DNA of 64,000 bases from Cyclina sinensis (lineage: Eukaryota > Mollusca > Bivalvia > Venerida > Veneridae). The translations under genes were made by a program, and so were the position numbers. The notes beneath the pieces are model-generated. The model was not told the DNA's origin and made no database searches. It worked only from the letters and a program-made list of their open reading frames with translations. Below are positions 1-12,289 of this stretch, piece after piece. The stretch lies in the NCBI GenBank assembly GCA_012932295.1, contig JAAONU010000014.1, forward strand, positions 40,842,770-40,906,769, read 5' to 3'. Within the stretch, counting starts at the first letter, position 1, and each line of letters starts with the position of its first letter.

Positions 1-965
1 TGGACTGACACTTCAGTTTATAACCTGGAAATGTATTACAGTAAAATATTTATAATGTTTTTAAATGAAAGTGAAAACTACTTATACAAGGTTTGGATTT
101 ACCGAAACTTGTCAGTGCGAACACACACACGCGCGCGCGCACGCCCAATTATTATTTAGAAAAAAATGAAATTTGAAATAAAATGTTCAATGAACAAATG
201 TTGTAGAACTCACCTTTGAACATTTAGAAAATCAAACACCACGAACCATATCTAAAATATTGGCAAGTTTTTCAACTGTTTTACCTTGAAAATTCCTTTC
301 CTGGTTTCCTTATATTTAGGTAGTCTAATGACCTTGCTAATGATAAGTTCCTCTGAAAAAAATAAATTTCTAATCTGCAGTGCCGATCATATCTCTATCG
401 TTTTGCTTTGATTCAAAGATAACTTAACAGGAGTCAAAACTATAATTAAAATTCGCTTGCTAAAACGCCCGGGGTTAATTCTGTTTTCTTTGAAATCGTT
501 CAATACAACACGAAAAACATCGTTGTTTTTCTTCACTTAATAAAGATAGGTCACTAAAAAGAAATAGTTTTTTAACAGTCCTTGTATCTTCCATATCCTG
601 TGATCCAAAATGGTTTTTAACGAAGTGATGCAGTTACTGAATGCAATCTATTGATTAATATAAAAGAAAATTTGTCGAGTGTAGGAAATTATTGGCAAAG
701 ATCGTGCTAAATGTAATTGTTGACAACGACATTTTTTTTTATATCAGATAGACATTCGTAATAAACGCCAGCCCCATTGTTTAATATCCTGCAAAAAAAT
801 CTGCACCATTTACCCTTTCACCTCTTAATCAATCCACATAGATTTGACAAATATGGTGTATCTTAAGAAACCTGTCAAAAGGTGGTCATATGTTCATAAG
901 CTTTCTGATATGTTAACAATGCAAACAGTTTTGGCACACAACGCATATTGTGATACCAACGATTG

Positions 966-968
<3 letters not shown>
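1..968. other. AT-rich DNA, no gene seen
   Basis: I see no exon-like open frame or RNA gene here. The only structured piece is a short CA/CG alternating microsatellite at about 120-146. Confidence 0.6.

Positions 969-1046
<78 letters not shown>
969..1046. repeat. (TA)n microsatellite
   Basis: About 78 bases of uninterrupted TA dinucleotide. It creates a meaningless Tyr-Ile open frame on the minus strand. Confidence 0.98.
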
Positions 1047-1051
<5 letters not shown>

Positions 1052-3714
1052 GGGCGGAAGATAATATAGAGAATATCATACTTTGTACAATTCCTGTTTA
1101 TCTTTAAATTTATTCTTTCATTGGTTCTCTTAAGAACATGTGATGTAAATGAATAATTTATTTCATTTTGGTGATGACAATTTCATAAAAAAATTAAATA
1201 TTTAGTTACACTACGCTCATTAAAGAAAAGAAAGATCATTTCAAGGGGTGCGTGCAAAAACGTGTTATATGCTTCTTTGTTTTATGATGCTTAGATTTTT
1301 TTTTATCTTCTTATTTTTTTTTTTCATTCAGCCCTCGGTTTATTTACTTTGAGCAATTGGATGTTTACTAATTGGCATTTTGGTTCTTATTTTGTGCATC
1401 AATTATCAATTTGTTGCAAACGACAGGGCTCTTTTCCAGTATGTAAAAAAATGACGTCAATTCTTTATTCACGATTTCAAAATTATAAAGGACAATCAGT
1501 GTTTAATGTTTAGCCAAGACCAGATATTTTTGACATTGTTGTGAAATATATGCTTTTAAGGAAATGGTCACAGTTCTAACAAATTTGACGTGAAATATAG
1601 AGAGGAAGTAAAAATTAATATTTAACGAAACCATTTAATGCCTTCTGAAAGAAATTACTTCTCACGCAGCAAATGATATGGGGAAATAAAAACTTCATTA
1701 GGTATCATTTACACATCATATTTAAACTTGAGTAAAATCCTCGTCTATAAATAGTATTACTTGGCCAAGTTCAAGAGTATTTGAAAAAACAACAACAAAA
1801 AAACATCATGTTTTATTATGTTTTATAAGGCACAGGAACTTGGATCAATAAAACGCAGTATTAATACTTATTAGGGCATAAACTTACCTTGTTAATCGGT
1901 CGGTGAGTTTTTGCGACGCTTTGTCAAAAAGGTGGTCTCTGAGTAGAACCGAATTGTTATCCATTACCTCGACAAATGAATGTTTTTTTTTCTTTATTAG
2001 TGCAATATTGTGTCTTATATGACTGTGTTCTTGTATAACAATGGATCTTTACGTATGTATGCAACTATTACAACTTAATACAAAGTAAACCAAATCAAGT
2101 ACAGGAAAGGGACTGAGAAACAAACAATCATATTTAAATATTAAGGCTAGTATTGAAATAAACAAATGAATACTTATATTTTTTGTCACTCTTAGAATTG
2201 AGCTGAGAAGGGCGTATACAATTCAGGTTCAGTATTTATATAATTTCTACTGTCTTTGTTCAGTAGACAAAAGTTCTTTGCTAATGAATTATTTAACCAC
2301 GTGACATTGAAAAATATAATTATATCGTAATGATAACATCACGATGGGAATAACCCGCTTCAATAATAACATAATGAGACATAACGTGGTCCATTAAATG
2401 TAACAGTTTAGTCAGGATCGAAATTGGTTTTTGGAAAGCTATAATTTTGGAAGCCGCGTCGTCAAATTGAAATACAATTTTACCTTTATTATTCATATAA
2501 TGAATAACTCTTTATGTAAACAAACATAGAATGTTTACGCCTTTAACTTTTTATAGTTTTTTATTTTATAAAATTCAAAATGCAACACGCCATATTAGCT
2601 AGCTGGGAACAAAACCACCTTGATCCTAACAATTGACACACACAAGAAAACAAATATTGAAGCTCTAGACATTGCAGTTAACGTTGTAGTGATGTTCTGT
2701 TTTAACATTCGGACTCCATGAGGTTGAAAAAACAACACCAACACTAATTTGAAAAAAAAACAAAAACATAAGATCTCAGGATTTTGTCATACATACTGTC
2801 TTTACAGTACCCAATTTTAAGAAATATGTATGTGTTGAAATGGCGAAATTCCGATAAAAAAAGTACGAAATACAATCTGACAGAAGTTCACAATATCTCC
2901 CTACAGTTAGGATCCTATTAGCGGAGAGTTATTTAGGGACCTGTTCTAATCATATTGTACCAAGTATCTCTTGCTAACATACGAAACATGTTCTCTATAT
3001 GTGTATTTTTCTCGTTTCAATTTTAAACAGGGATAACTTCAATTGTTTGCTTAGAATAAATGTAAAGTCTGGCATACATGTATTTCAATATTAACACAAG
3101 CTTTAAATATGACAAAAATGAATGTAATTAAACCTTTAAAGCGATTCTTCTAATTAAATTACGAATTTTGTAGAGAATATCGAAAACACACACTAAATAG
3201 TGTTTATTTTGGACAAATATAGGAAAATAAATTGCTAATTAGCACTTCAATTGTACATTCTCTGCATCAAATTGATCCACACCAAAATAAAAGAATGGAT
3301 GTGTATCATGTGAAAATGGAGTGTAAATTACAAAAGTAAAAAGGAAAAAAAGGGATTTCAGTCCAAGCAAAGACAAAGGGAAATATAGGACAAAATATGC
3401 CCTATTTCATCTAGCTAACATTTCCTATTTGAAAAACTGAGTGAAAATTTACAAATGTGGTTCAATATACATAAAACAATTTGTTCAAGTTTTTAAAACA
3501 TACAAAGCTTAAATGAAAAAAAAAATATGAAGATACGTAAGTCAAATCACATACAGAAAAAAGATTCATCTGTCTGTAAGAAAAAGCTACCTGAGAACAC
3601 AAGAAGTGAACATATAAAGAAACAACACATTTCATGACATTGTAAACTGTAAATAAAAGAGTTATTTGCTGCTACATACTTTATCGTCAAGGTGAATTTT
3701 GGTTATTTTGGAGG
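1047..3714. other. AT-rich DNA, no gene seen
   Basis: Scattered short homopolymers only. No long open frame, no recognisable domain and no clear repeat structure was found by eye. Confidence 0.55.
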
Positions 3715-4000
3715 TTTAAAGGGCACGGTCTCTGAAGCTTGAGCTAAACTTCGAGGGTAGATGAGACACAGAGCTAAAAATTAACAAAAATAAAAGCCCA
3801 AATGAATTCTTGAAAATCGCTATATATCCAGACACCATTTCATGCTTCTGAGACCTGAGCAAAGCTTTGAGGTTGGACAGGTCATGCAATTAAAAAATAA
3901 CAAAAAATAAAATGAGTTTACGAATTGTTGTTGGAATTCCCTGCCACATCCACATGCCTCTGAAACTTAAGGTTGCACGGGTCACATAACTTACTTTGCT
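3715..4000 (+). repeat. degenerate tandem repeat, about 115-bp unit
   Basis: Three related stretches start near 3731, 3848 and 3959 with variants of 'tctgaagcttgag'. Each continues with a 'gaggt...gacaggtca'-like block and an A-rich segment. The copies are strongly diverged, so the array is old. Confidence 0.55.
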
Positions 4001-4259
4001 GATGTAATACTAATAAAATGATTTCAACTGAAACCGATAGAATGGCACTGAGAGGGCGTATAAAGTAACCTTGAAGGTTTTAGAAACTATTTAATTCTTA
4101 TTGACCGTGAATTGCAGACTCACTGGGCTTTACATGTGCTTTAACTTAGATTGGAGATCAGCAGTCAACATTCAGCTCGACATTCATTCTTTACATTTAT
4201 GTTTTTTGTTGTTGTTTTTTTTCCAAATGTCGAGCCAAATGTCGAGGTGCCTCGTTGAT

Positions 4260-5215
4260 TACTAATTCAAGCACTTCTTTATCAATTACTTCTTTATCAA
4301 TAACTTCTTTATCAATACTTCTTTATCAATTACTTCTTTATTAATACTTCTTTATCAATACTTCTTTATCAATAACTTCTTTATCAATAACTTCTTTATC
4401 AATACTTCTTTATTAATTACTTCTTTATCAATAACTTCTTATCATAACTTCTTTATCAATAACTTCTTTATTAATAACTTCTTTATCAATAACTTCTTTA
4501 TCAATTACTTCTTTATTAATTACTTCTTTATCAATAACTTCTTTATCAATAACTTATTAATAACTTCTTTATCAATAACTTCTTTATCAATTACTTCTTT
4601 ATTAATTACTTCTTTATAATTACTTCTTTATCATTATACTTCTTTATCAATACTTCTTTATCAATAACTTCTTTATCAATACTTCTTTATCAATTACTTC
4701 TTTATCAATTACTTCTTTATCAATAACTTCTTTATCAATCTTCTTATAATACTTCTTTAGCCATCAATAACTTCTTTAGCAAAACTTCTTATTCAAACTC
4801 TTTATCAATACTTCTTAGCAGAACTCTTATACCATCAACTCTTTATCAAGAACTCTTTATCATAACTTCTTATCAATAACTCTTTATCAATACTTCTTAT
4901 CAATTCTTCTTATCATTACTCTTGATCAAACTCTTTAGCAAACTATCTTTCTTACCAATTACTTCTTACATAACTTCTTTACCAATACTTCTTATCATAA
5001 CTTCTTATATTCTTCTTTATCATTACTTTATCATAACTTCTTTATCAATATCTTCTTTATCAATTACTTCTTTATCAATAACTTCTTTATCAATAACTTC
5101 TTTATCAATTACTTCTTTATCAATAACTTCTTTATCAATTACTTCTTTATCAATAACTTCTTTATCAATTACTTCTTTATCAATTACTTCTTTATTAATT
5201 AGTACTTTATTAAGT
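4260..5215 (+). repeat. minisatellite of 14-15-bp units (acttctttatcaatt)
   Basis: Roughly 950 bases are built from 'acttctttatcaatt' and 'acttctttatcaata' units. The flanks are tidy, and a degraded middle (about 4740-5040) has dropped bases. The plus-strand frame through the array repeats Ser-Leu-Ser-Ile-Thr. That frame is a by-product of the 15-base period and not a supported gene. Confidence 0.95.
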
Positions 5216-5460
5216 TAATATTGTACTTTGCTATAGTTAACTTGATCATAATGAGTGAAATAAAAAGTTATAGATAATGATATGTGAAATGAAAAAGGAA
5301 AGCTTGTATAATTATTTTCAAGATGTGAAACATGAAGACAAAATTAAAGGAAACTTCCTCGTTCATACTGATAAAATAAATTAGTTAGTTTGCCGTTATG
5401 GATTAAAACATGTACAGATTGGTCATGTAAGAAACTAGAACTGTGTCCATAGGACACGGA

Positions 5461-6343
5461 TGCCCCCACTATGCATAAGTGCTCATAAACAAGAGCATGT
5501 ATATCCTGTATGTAAGATTTTTTCTGTACATATACCTAAAATGATCTACAGGTAACCTTATGTACATGTTAAATCAAATTACAAATGTAAAATTTATATG
5601 TTCAATTATTTATATGGTATATAATGAAAAAAAACCAAAAAAGGGCCATAATTCTGTTAAATATGGTCACAGCAAAAATTCCTTCCTTTACTACCATCTA
5701 CACATTAAAGCAGTTCATCACTGGAAGTTTAAGCAAAATCTGCCATCCGGTTTAAGAGGAGTTGCGTTCACAAAATTTCTATATGGTATATAGTGAAAAA
5801 ATCAACAAAGGGCCATAATTCTGTTAAATTTGGTCGCAGCAAAAATTCCTTCCTTTACTACCATCTACACATTAAGGTTGTTCATCCCTGGAAGTTTAAG
5901 CAAAATCTGCCATCCGGTTTAAGAGGAGTTGCGTTCACAAAATTTCTATATGGTATATAGTGAAAAAATCAACAAAGGGCCATAATTCTATTAAATTTGG
6001 TCGCAGCAAAAATTCCTTCCTTTACTATCATCTACACATTAAGGTTGTTCATCCCTGGAAGTTTAAGCAAAATCTGCCATCCGGTTTAAGAGGAGTTGCG
6101 TTCACAAAATTTCTAGTGAAAAAATCAACAAAGGGCCATAATTCTGTTAAATTTGGTCACAGCAAAAATTCCTTCCTTTACTACCATCTACACATTAAGG
6201 TTATTCATCCCTAAAAGTTTAAGCAAAATCTGCCATCCGGTTTAAGAGGAGTTGCGTTCACAAGATTTCGGGACGTACGGACAGACGTACGGACGGACGG
6301 ACGGACAAGTGCAACGCTATATGCACCCCACTTTGTGGGGGCA
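5461..6343. mobile_element. terminal-inverted-repeat element with internal ~160-bp tandem repeats
   Basis: The element is bounded by TGCCCCCAC (5461-5469) and its exact reverse complement GTGGGGGCA (6335-6343). Inside are four tandem copies of a ~160-bp unit that begins 'gggccataattctgtta' and ends near 'ggagttgcgttcacaa'. A short GGAC-rich tract (about 6277-6306) and a small hairpin (CCCCAC/GTGGGG, about 6326-6340) precede the right end. No protein is encoded. This layout suggests a non-autonomous DNA element. A similar 'gggcacataactctgt...ggacggacgg' stretch sits in the Hsp70 intron, so the class is dispersed. Confidence 0.75.
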
Positions 6344-8768
6344 TAAAAACAAATAATTTAGTCCCTAAAGGACTGACTAAGATTATTGAGGATATGAAAT
6401 ATTTATCCTTTTTCATACTTTTTTCCTGTTGTAAATAATTATATTCCTTACAGAGTGGGGCTGCCTCTTTTTACGGTGATGAAAATCCACTATAATGAAC
6501 GTGTTGTGCCTATTTTCTATTATTATTGTAAGATTTTAGTAATTTGCCAAAGCCTATGAAAAAGATGCTTATTCAGACCATTGAAAAAGTTCACAGTTTG
6601 TTACACTTTGGTCGTTGCAACTAAAAGATTTTTAGGACACGTTAAATTGAAATACCAAACAGTTTCGTTTTCAGGTAGAAATTATACAGTTTCAAATGAC
6701 CTACTGATTTAGGAGTAGGCATGATGCGGGCGAGATATCTAAAAATGTAATGAGAAATGGTTCTGTGACCAAGAAAACATTGCCTTACATCTCTTTAAAT
6801 ATAAAAATGATACATGGAATACTGTTAAGACGTCAGCCTTTTTCGGTTGATGAAGACAACTTATGCCATAAAACTGAAAGAAAGAAATAAAAACCAACAA
6901 AATTTTAGTTCTAATAATTCTTTTAACTTTTTTATTGATTGATTGATTGATTGATTGATTAATGTTTTAGACCATGGGATTACCAATCATTGCAAAAACA
7001 AACGCGAGTATTCCTAGAATCATTCAGGTGTTAACTTCTTGCTGTCTAGACTGTCAACAATGAATAAATTGATGAGTACAATTGCCCTATACATACAAGT
7101 ATTTCGTATTGCAATATTCTACCTACATGAACTATTTAATGTTATCAGTGTGGAACAGGCTTCGCTTGTCTATGCTTCTCCCAGACGCAACATTCGATAT
7201 ATTTGTTACAAATACAATTGTAATAATGATTAACAGCTTATTGGCGACAAATAGTCTTGAGCTGTGTTATTTAAATGATGTGTTATTATTATCATTATTA
7301 TTATGTTATACTGAATATGAAAATAAATTAATATAATTATTGGCTGATTTTCTGCCAAAAAAGGTAAATAATTGATAATGTAAAAAATAAATATGTTTGA
7401 AAAGTTTTGACACTAGAAAGTGTTCATTCGTAATAAATCGCTAGTCATACAAACCTGTACAACATCTATTCCCTCTAAACAGACAAAGAAAAACGCAGTT
7501 GGTTCAAACTTGTTGTTCTTAGAATTTTTGATTGCCATTTTGTCTGTATACTAGTACGTTCAATATCATTCCATTTATAGGAATTCAAAACAAAATGGAA
7601 AATTCTAACTTTTAGGGAATGCCTCTTAACACAATATAAAGGACAAACAACATTTAGAACCGCACTTTGTAAACAGCGTTATAAAAACAAATGTGTTGTT
7701 AGGCAATTAACGGACACATTTCGTTGTCGAGAGAATTCTAGGGATTGAAATGCAGTTCTAAAGCCGTAAACAATTGAAATAGCAATTTTATGTATTTTAT
7801 TCTAACAACGGAACTTCACTAAAGCGATATCGCTCGCAATGTTATATAATTTGCTTCATTTATTTAATGTTTATTCAATGAAGCGAGACAGTTTGATGCT
7901 TGAAATCTAGATAACTGTCACGGAGCTACACTGCACCTTGAAAAGCGTTTCCGTTAAACATGAGTATTTTTCTGCATCAAGTAACAGCACTAATCTATCA
8001 GAAACTAGAATTGTTTGTGTGAATTTAAACGTTGATTGAATAAGTTCATTGTATTCGTAAGTGACCTTTTATTTTCTTATTTGTGAATTTTCTCAAAAGT
8101 GTTTAACATATTTCTATCAAAAGGTCAGGTTTTATTATCAGTATTATCAGTATTATGTTGTTTTATTATCATTTCATTATTATCATTATCAAATAATTTT
8201 TGCAATCTAAATTTCAGGGATAAAATTTTTGAAAAAGAGAATAGATTTGTGATGATATAAGTTAATATAACTTAAAAGCTTTATTTTAGAGGCGAGATAA
8301 ATCATTATTTTCTATCTGAATTATTAATTGCACGGTGTTAAAGTATTGTAAAAAATGGCATATTAAAACACATTCCTGTTTATATTGATACAACTTGTAT
8401 ATGACTTTGATAATAATTTGTGTATTGTTTTATTATTCATTCTAAGACTTTTTAATTGTTCATCTTGCCATTCAATTAACTTATATCGATAGTTACATTA
8501 GTTCAGATTTTACATATCGTATGTTGTACTTCTTTCACTGGTTACCTTTGAGAAAATAATATGACAGTTTAACTCGAAGTCGCCTGTCTGGCTTATTTTG
8601 TTCATAAATTGTTGAACTTGGGTGCAAAATAAATGAAAAACTGTACATTACATCGGCAAAGTCGGAACACCTAGAGTAATAAACGATGAAAGCGAAGCCT
8701 TCATGACCGAGATGTTCCGATTGTGACAAAGCGGACTTGATTTGATTACGTAGTTCTGTCTTTCTATT
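6344..8768. other. AT-rich DNA with an (ATTG)n tract, no gene seen
   Basis: A simple ATTG repeat lies at 6933-6961. The remainder has only short open frames with no recognisable domain. Confidence 0.55.
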
Positions 8769-9035
8769 CGAGCTTATTTATCGTCAGTACCGGTTGCCCA
8801 TATGACCGACGCCCCCTGAAGAGCTTAGTTATTTAATGTTGCGGGGGTAGTGCAAGATACAGAAAGCATCCCATTCCAGAGACTACCCCTCCCTTCTTTT
8901 GCATGCTCATTGTATAGAACTGATACATGGGACCTCGGTTTAACGTCTCATCTGAAAGGCTATTAGTAATGTTAGTTGAGGAGAGGGGGTTCGAACACGG
9001 GACCCTAGTTTACCAGTCCAGCATATTACCACTGT
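8769..9035 (-). mobile_element. tRNA-derived SINE, family A copy 1
   Basis: Read on the minus strand, the right end is tRNA-like, with an A-box-like 'cagtggtaat' and a B-box-like 'gtgttcgaacccc' (near 8990). A unique body follows, ending 'cggttgcccatatgaccg' on the plus strand. Copies 2 (14,080-14,362) and 3 (15,266-15,560) share the body and the head, in the same orientation. Confidence 0.75.
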
Positions 9036-9044
9036 TTGTTTTTG

Positions 9045-9316
9045 GGGGTTTCAACGCCGATTTCATGTTACATCTCGGCGGTCAGTCCACCTAACCGGTT
9101 TTCCTGGATAAGTAACCAGTAATTGCCAATTTCTCCGCAAGTGACTGACTACTTTTCCCACATGATCTACTCTGAATCAGCGGTGAGAGACAAATGAACA
9201 TAAGACACAATGTCTGAGAAAAATTGTCACAGAGAAATTTTGCCCTGCCCAGGGGTCGAACCAACTATCGATGGATTACTAATCAAGTGCTCTACCTATT
9301 GAGCTAAGCGGGCGAG
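9045..9316 (-). mobile_element. tRNA-derived SINE, family B
   Basis: The minus-strand head (9314-9242) is clearly tRNA-like: A box 'tagctcaataggtagagc', an anticodon-like region, and B box 'ggttcgacccc'. The acceptor arm pairs poorly and about 200 bases of non-tRNA body follow, so this is a SINE and not a working tRNA gene. It lies immediately beside the family A copy. A body fragment recurs at 24,026-24,090. Confidence 0.8.
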
Positions 9317-10190
9317 CGAATACCACTGGCCCAGATCCACTCCTATTACGTGTTCCTGAGGTAAAGCCTTTTTTATACTCTGAAGGGAAGCAATACCTTA
9401 TACTTTAAAATAGTGACTGTATTACAATGATCTCCCCTTTTGAATTTTCAATTTTCATAGCCTGAGAGTTTTTATGTATTCATAGAGACGAGGAGTTAAT
9501 TCCATAGACCAATTGGTTAATTCACTTCTCTCATGATATTTTCTACAGCTATTCAATACACGTTACATATAACTCAATAATTATTCATAATGTACCGAGA
9601 TATATGCATACATTTTTTTTCTTTTAAGACACATAATCAAAGAAAGAAATAAATCGCATGGATTCTAAAGAGGCTTCTTCTAGATTATTTTATTGGAAAG
9701 CTGAATCGCCATCAAAGTAGTATGGTATGATTTATTCACAGAAAAAAAACTTGTTTATGTTAACATCTTTTGGGAACACCCAAATAAATGTAAAAACTTG
9801 TTGAATTCATGATTCACTAAAATGTCACCTAGCACAGTTTTCCATTCATCATACAGCCTCATAACTAGAGATTACGTCATGCGATTTAGACCTTTATCCT
9901 TAGACATATCACAATCAAAATATGGATTTTTCTGTTCATGCTCTGCGTTAAAAGTCGATAAATAGTTCTGTAAATTAATCGAAGAGAGGCGAGACTATTG
10001 TGGGTAATATTGTTATTGCGAGTAACGAAGAAAACCGTTTCCTTTTTATGTTTATCTAATGAATTAAACAAATTCATTTACACATTTTAATAAAAAAAAA
10101 TAACCTCTTCATGACATCTTTAGGTATTTTAAACAGCATCCAAAGTCATTACATTAACGTCATCATTTTTACACGCCCTTATTAACGTGT
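9317..10190. other. AT-rich DNA, no gene seen
   Basis: No exon-like frame or repeat structure stood out here. Confidence 0.5.
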
Positions 10191-11000
10191 TAGACCACCT
10201 CTGTTGTCGAAACAAACTATGCAACGACGTCTCATCCTGATAAGACGACTGATGGTATGTGAGGGATTCTATCCCACTCTTCCTTCAGCGCCGCACCGAG
10301 CTCACGTAACGTTCTTGATGGAGGATCACGTCTTCAGACACATTTTCCAAGAATGTCTCACACATGTTCAATATGTCCGGGCTTTTTGCTGGCCATGGTA
10401 AAAAACGGATATGTTGCTCTTCAATGAACTCATTGACAAGTATTGCCCTATGTACTCTAGCGTTTTCATCTTAGAAGATGAATTCTTGACCATGACATTG
10501 AACAAACGGGACAACATGTGGAACCAACATGATGTCACGGTAGTACTGATCAGTTAAACTGCCATGGCACACATGTAGCTCTGTTCTGCCAGTCATAGTG
10601 ATGCTACCCCATACCATAACGGACCCACCCAAATATCGGTCGTGGGCAACCCTAGCACCTTCTGTAAAACGTTCACCTGGGCGACGCCAAACTCTTCTTC
10701 GACCATCACGAAAGTCTAGGTTCTGGATTCGTCAGTGAATATCAAATGTGACCAATAGTTAATATTCCACCGACGTCGCTGTCTACACATAGCGGTCGTT
10801 TCGGACGATAGTACACCTGGGACGTCCACTTCTTTGGATATCAATCACTTCACCAGTTGTTTGATAGCGTGAGCATAATTGATAGACAATGGACTGTGAA
10901 AAATTAAAGTCAGCTGCAGCCTGGACCCGCGTACTTCCGGTCTGGAGCATACAAATGGCCCGACAACGTTGACGTCCCGTTAGACGTCTCATAATTCCAT
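10190..11000 (-). pseudogene. decayed Tc1/mariner-family transposase
   Basis: The minus strand begins with a frame (10992-10783) containing a helix-turn-helix-like segment and the family phrase 'RSGRPR'. Downstream, in broken frames, are 'FTDESR'-like, 'GGSVMVWG', 'DENARVHRA' and 'WPAKSPDI'-like pieces. These match the three catalytic regions of Tc1-type DDE/D transposases. The middle is shortened, several stops and frame changes interrupt it, and the C-terminal part is degraded. It cannot make an active enzyme. I could not delimit terminal repeats. Confidence 0.85.
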
Positions 11001-11742
11001 TTCAATTGCAAATTTGATTGTGAATTTGGGTTCGACATCATTCTGAAAGTTTTGCCCAACTAAAGTCACAATTACTATGATTTCGATCAATGTCAAAGTC
11101 CACGTGCTACCCCTCATGTCTTAAAGTTGCACGTGCAGCATCAATTTGAACAAGAATTCTATACTTTAATGACCACGCTATCTGAACGACCATTGTAAAA
11201 ATATACATGATGATTGCCTGTAAAGAGTAGGTTTCCCATATATCATAACAAAATAACACAATATCCCCTACTTTTAATGAACAGTTTAATATTGCTCACT
11301 TTAGTAATGGTCTGACTTTGGTAATTAAATCATGCCTTTGCATAATCATTTGAATTTGAAGCGCCATGTTTAATATAAAGAAACGATGGAATATATATAA
11401 TATTTAGAGCTGTTTTCTTGACGGATATTTTATAATTGATTTTTTTCGGTATAGTCAAATTGGACCCGACAATCGTTAATATATAAACTTTAAACCAACT
11501 CGTCCTAAGCTCGCCAGGGAGCTGCATAATAACACTTTACCTGAATTCGTTGAATAAACACTTAAAATAAGGAATGAAAACTAGTGTCAGACCCTATATC
11601 TCTAACTCTGAAATCAGAAAAAAAAACTTCGGATACGCAGGTCTGTTTACTTAACAAATTTTCCTATGTTACAGTTTCATGCTTAAGCTAATGCTATGTT
11701 ATTTCACTTTTAAAGGCTGAGATTTTGGAAATGTTCCAGTAG
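11000..11742. other. AT-rich DNA, no gene seen
   Basis: Possibly the flank of the Tc1 remnant. No coding signal was recognised. Confidence 0.5.
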
Positions 11743-12275
11743 AGTTTTTCAATGAATGTCATGTGTATTCCATAGTAATAGTAACTCGTGTGTCAATGAA
11801 TGTCATATGTGTTCCAAAGTAATAGTAACTCGTGTGTAGATGAATGTCACAATGTGTTCCAAAGTGATAGTAACTCGTGTGTAAATGAATGTCACAATGT
11901 GTTCCAAAGTGATAGTAACTCGTGTGTAAATGAATGTCACAATGTGTTCCAAAGTGATAGTAACTCGTGTGTAAATGAATGTCACAATGTGTTCCAAAGT
12001 GATAGTAACTCGTGTGTCAATGAATGTCATATGTGTTCCAAAGTAATAGTAACTCGTGTGCCAATGAATGTCACAATGTGCTCCAAAGTGATAGTAACTC
12101 GTGTGCCAATGAATGTCACAATGTTTTCCAAAGTGATAGTAACCCGTGTGTAAATGAATGTCATATGTTTTCGAAAGTAATAGTATCTCGTGTGTCAAGG
12201 AATGTTATATGTGTTCCAAAGTAATAGTAACTCGTGAGTCAATGAATGTCATAATATGTTCCAAAGTAATAGTAA
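11743..12275. repeat. 45-bp minisatellite, about 12 copies
   Basis: The unit runs roughly 'gtgttccaaagtgatagt' + 'aactcgtgtgtaaatgaat' + 'gtcacaat' (45 bases, with some shorter variants). Central copies (about 11,840-12,000) are almost identical and the edges are diverged. Because 45 is a multiple of three, several frames on both strands stay open with a 15-residue period. I treat these as repeat artefacts. Confidence 0.95.
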
Positions 12276-12289
12276 TTATTGTAATCATT

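Noticed and set aside
894..1079. Open frame with Tyr-Ile repeats (minus)
   Set aside because: It is the translation of a (TA)n microsatellite.
4922..5218. 98-residue frame of SITSL repeats
   Set aside because: By-product of the 15-base minisatellite period; no flanking coding signal.
9242..9314. Functional tRNA gene (minus)
   Set aside because: A and B boxes are good, but the acceptor stem pairs poorly and a SINE body follows; other tRNA-like heads (21,320; 46,060; 49,925; 55,690) were treated likewise.
11800..12224. Several repeat-rich frames on both strands
   Set aside because: They follow from the 45-base period; kept only as a low-interest note.
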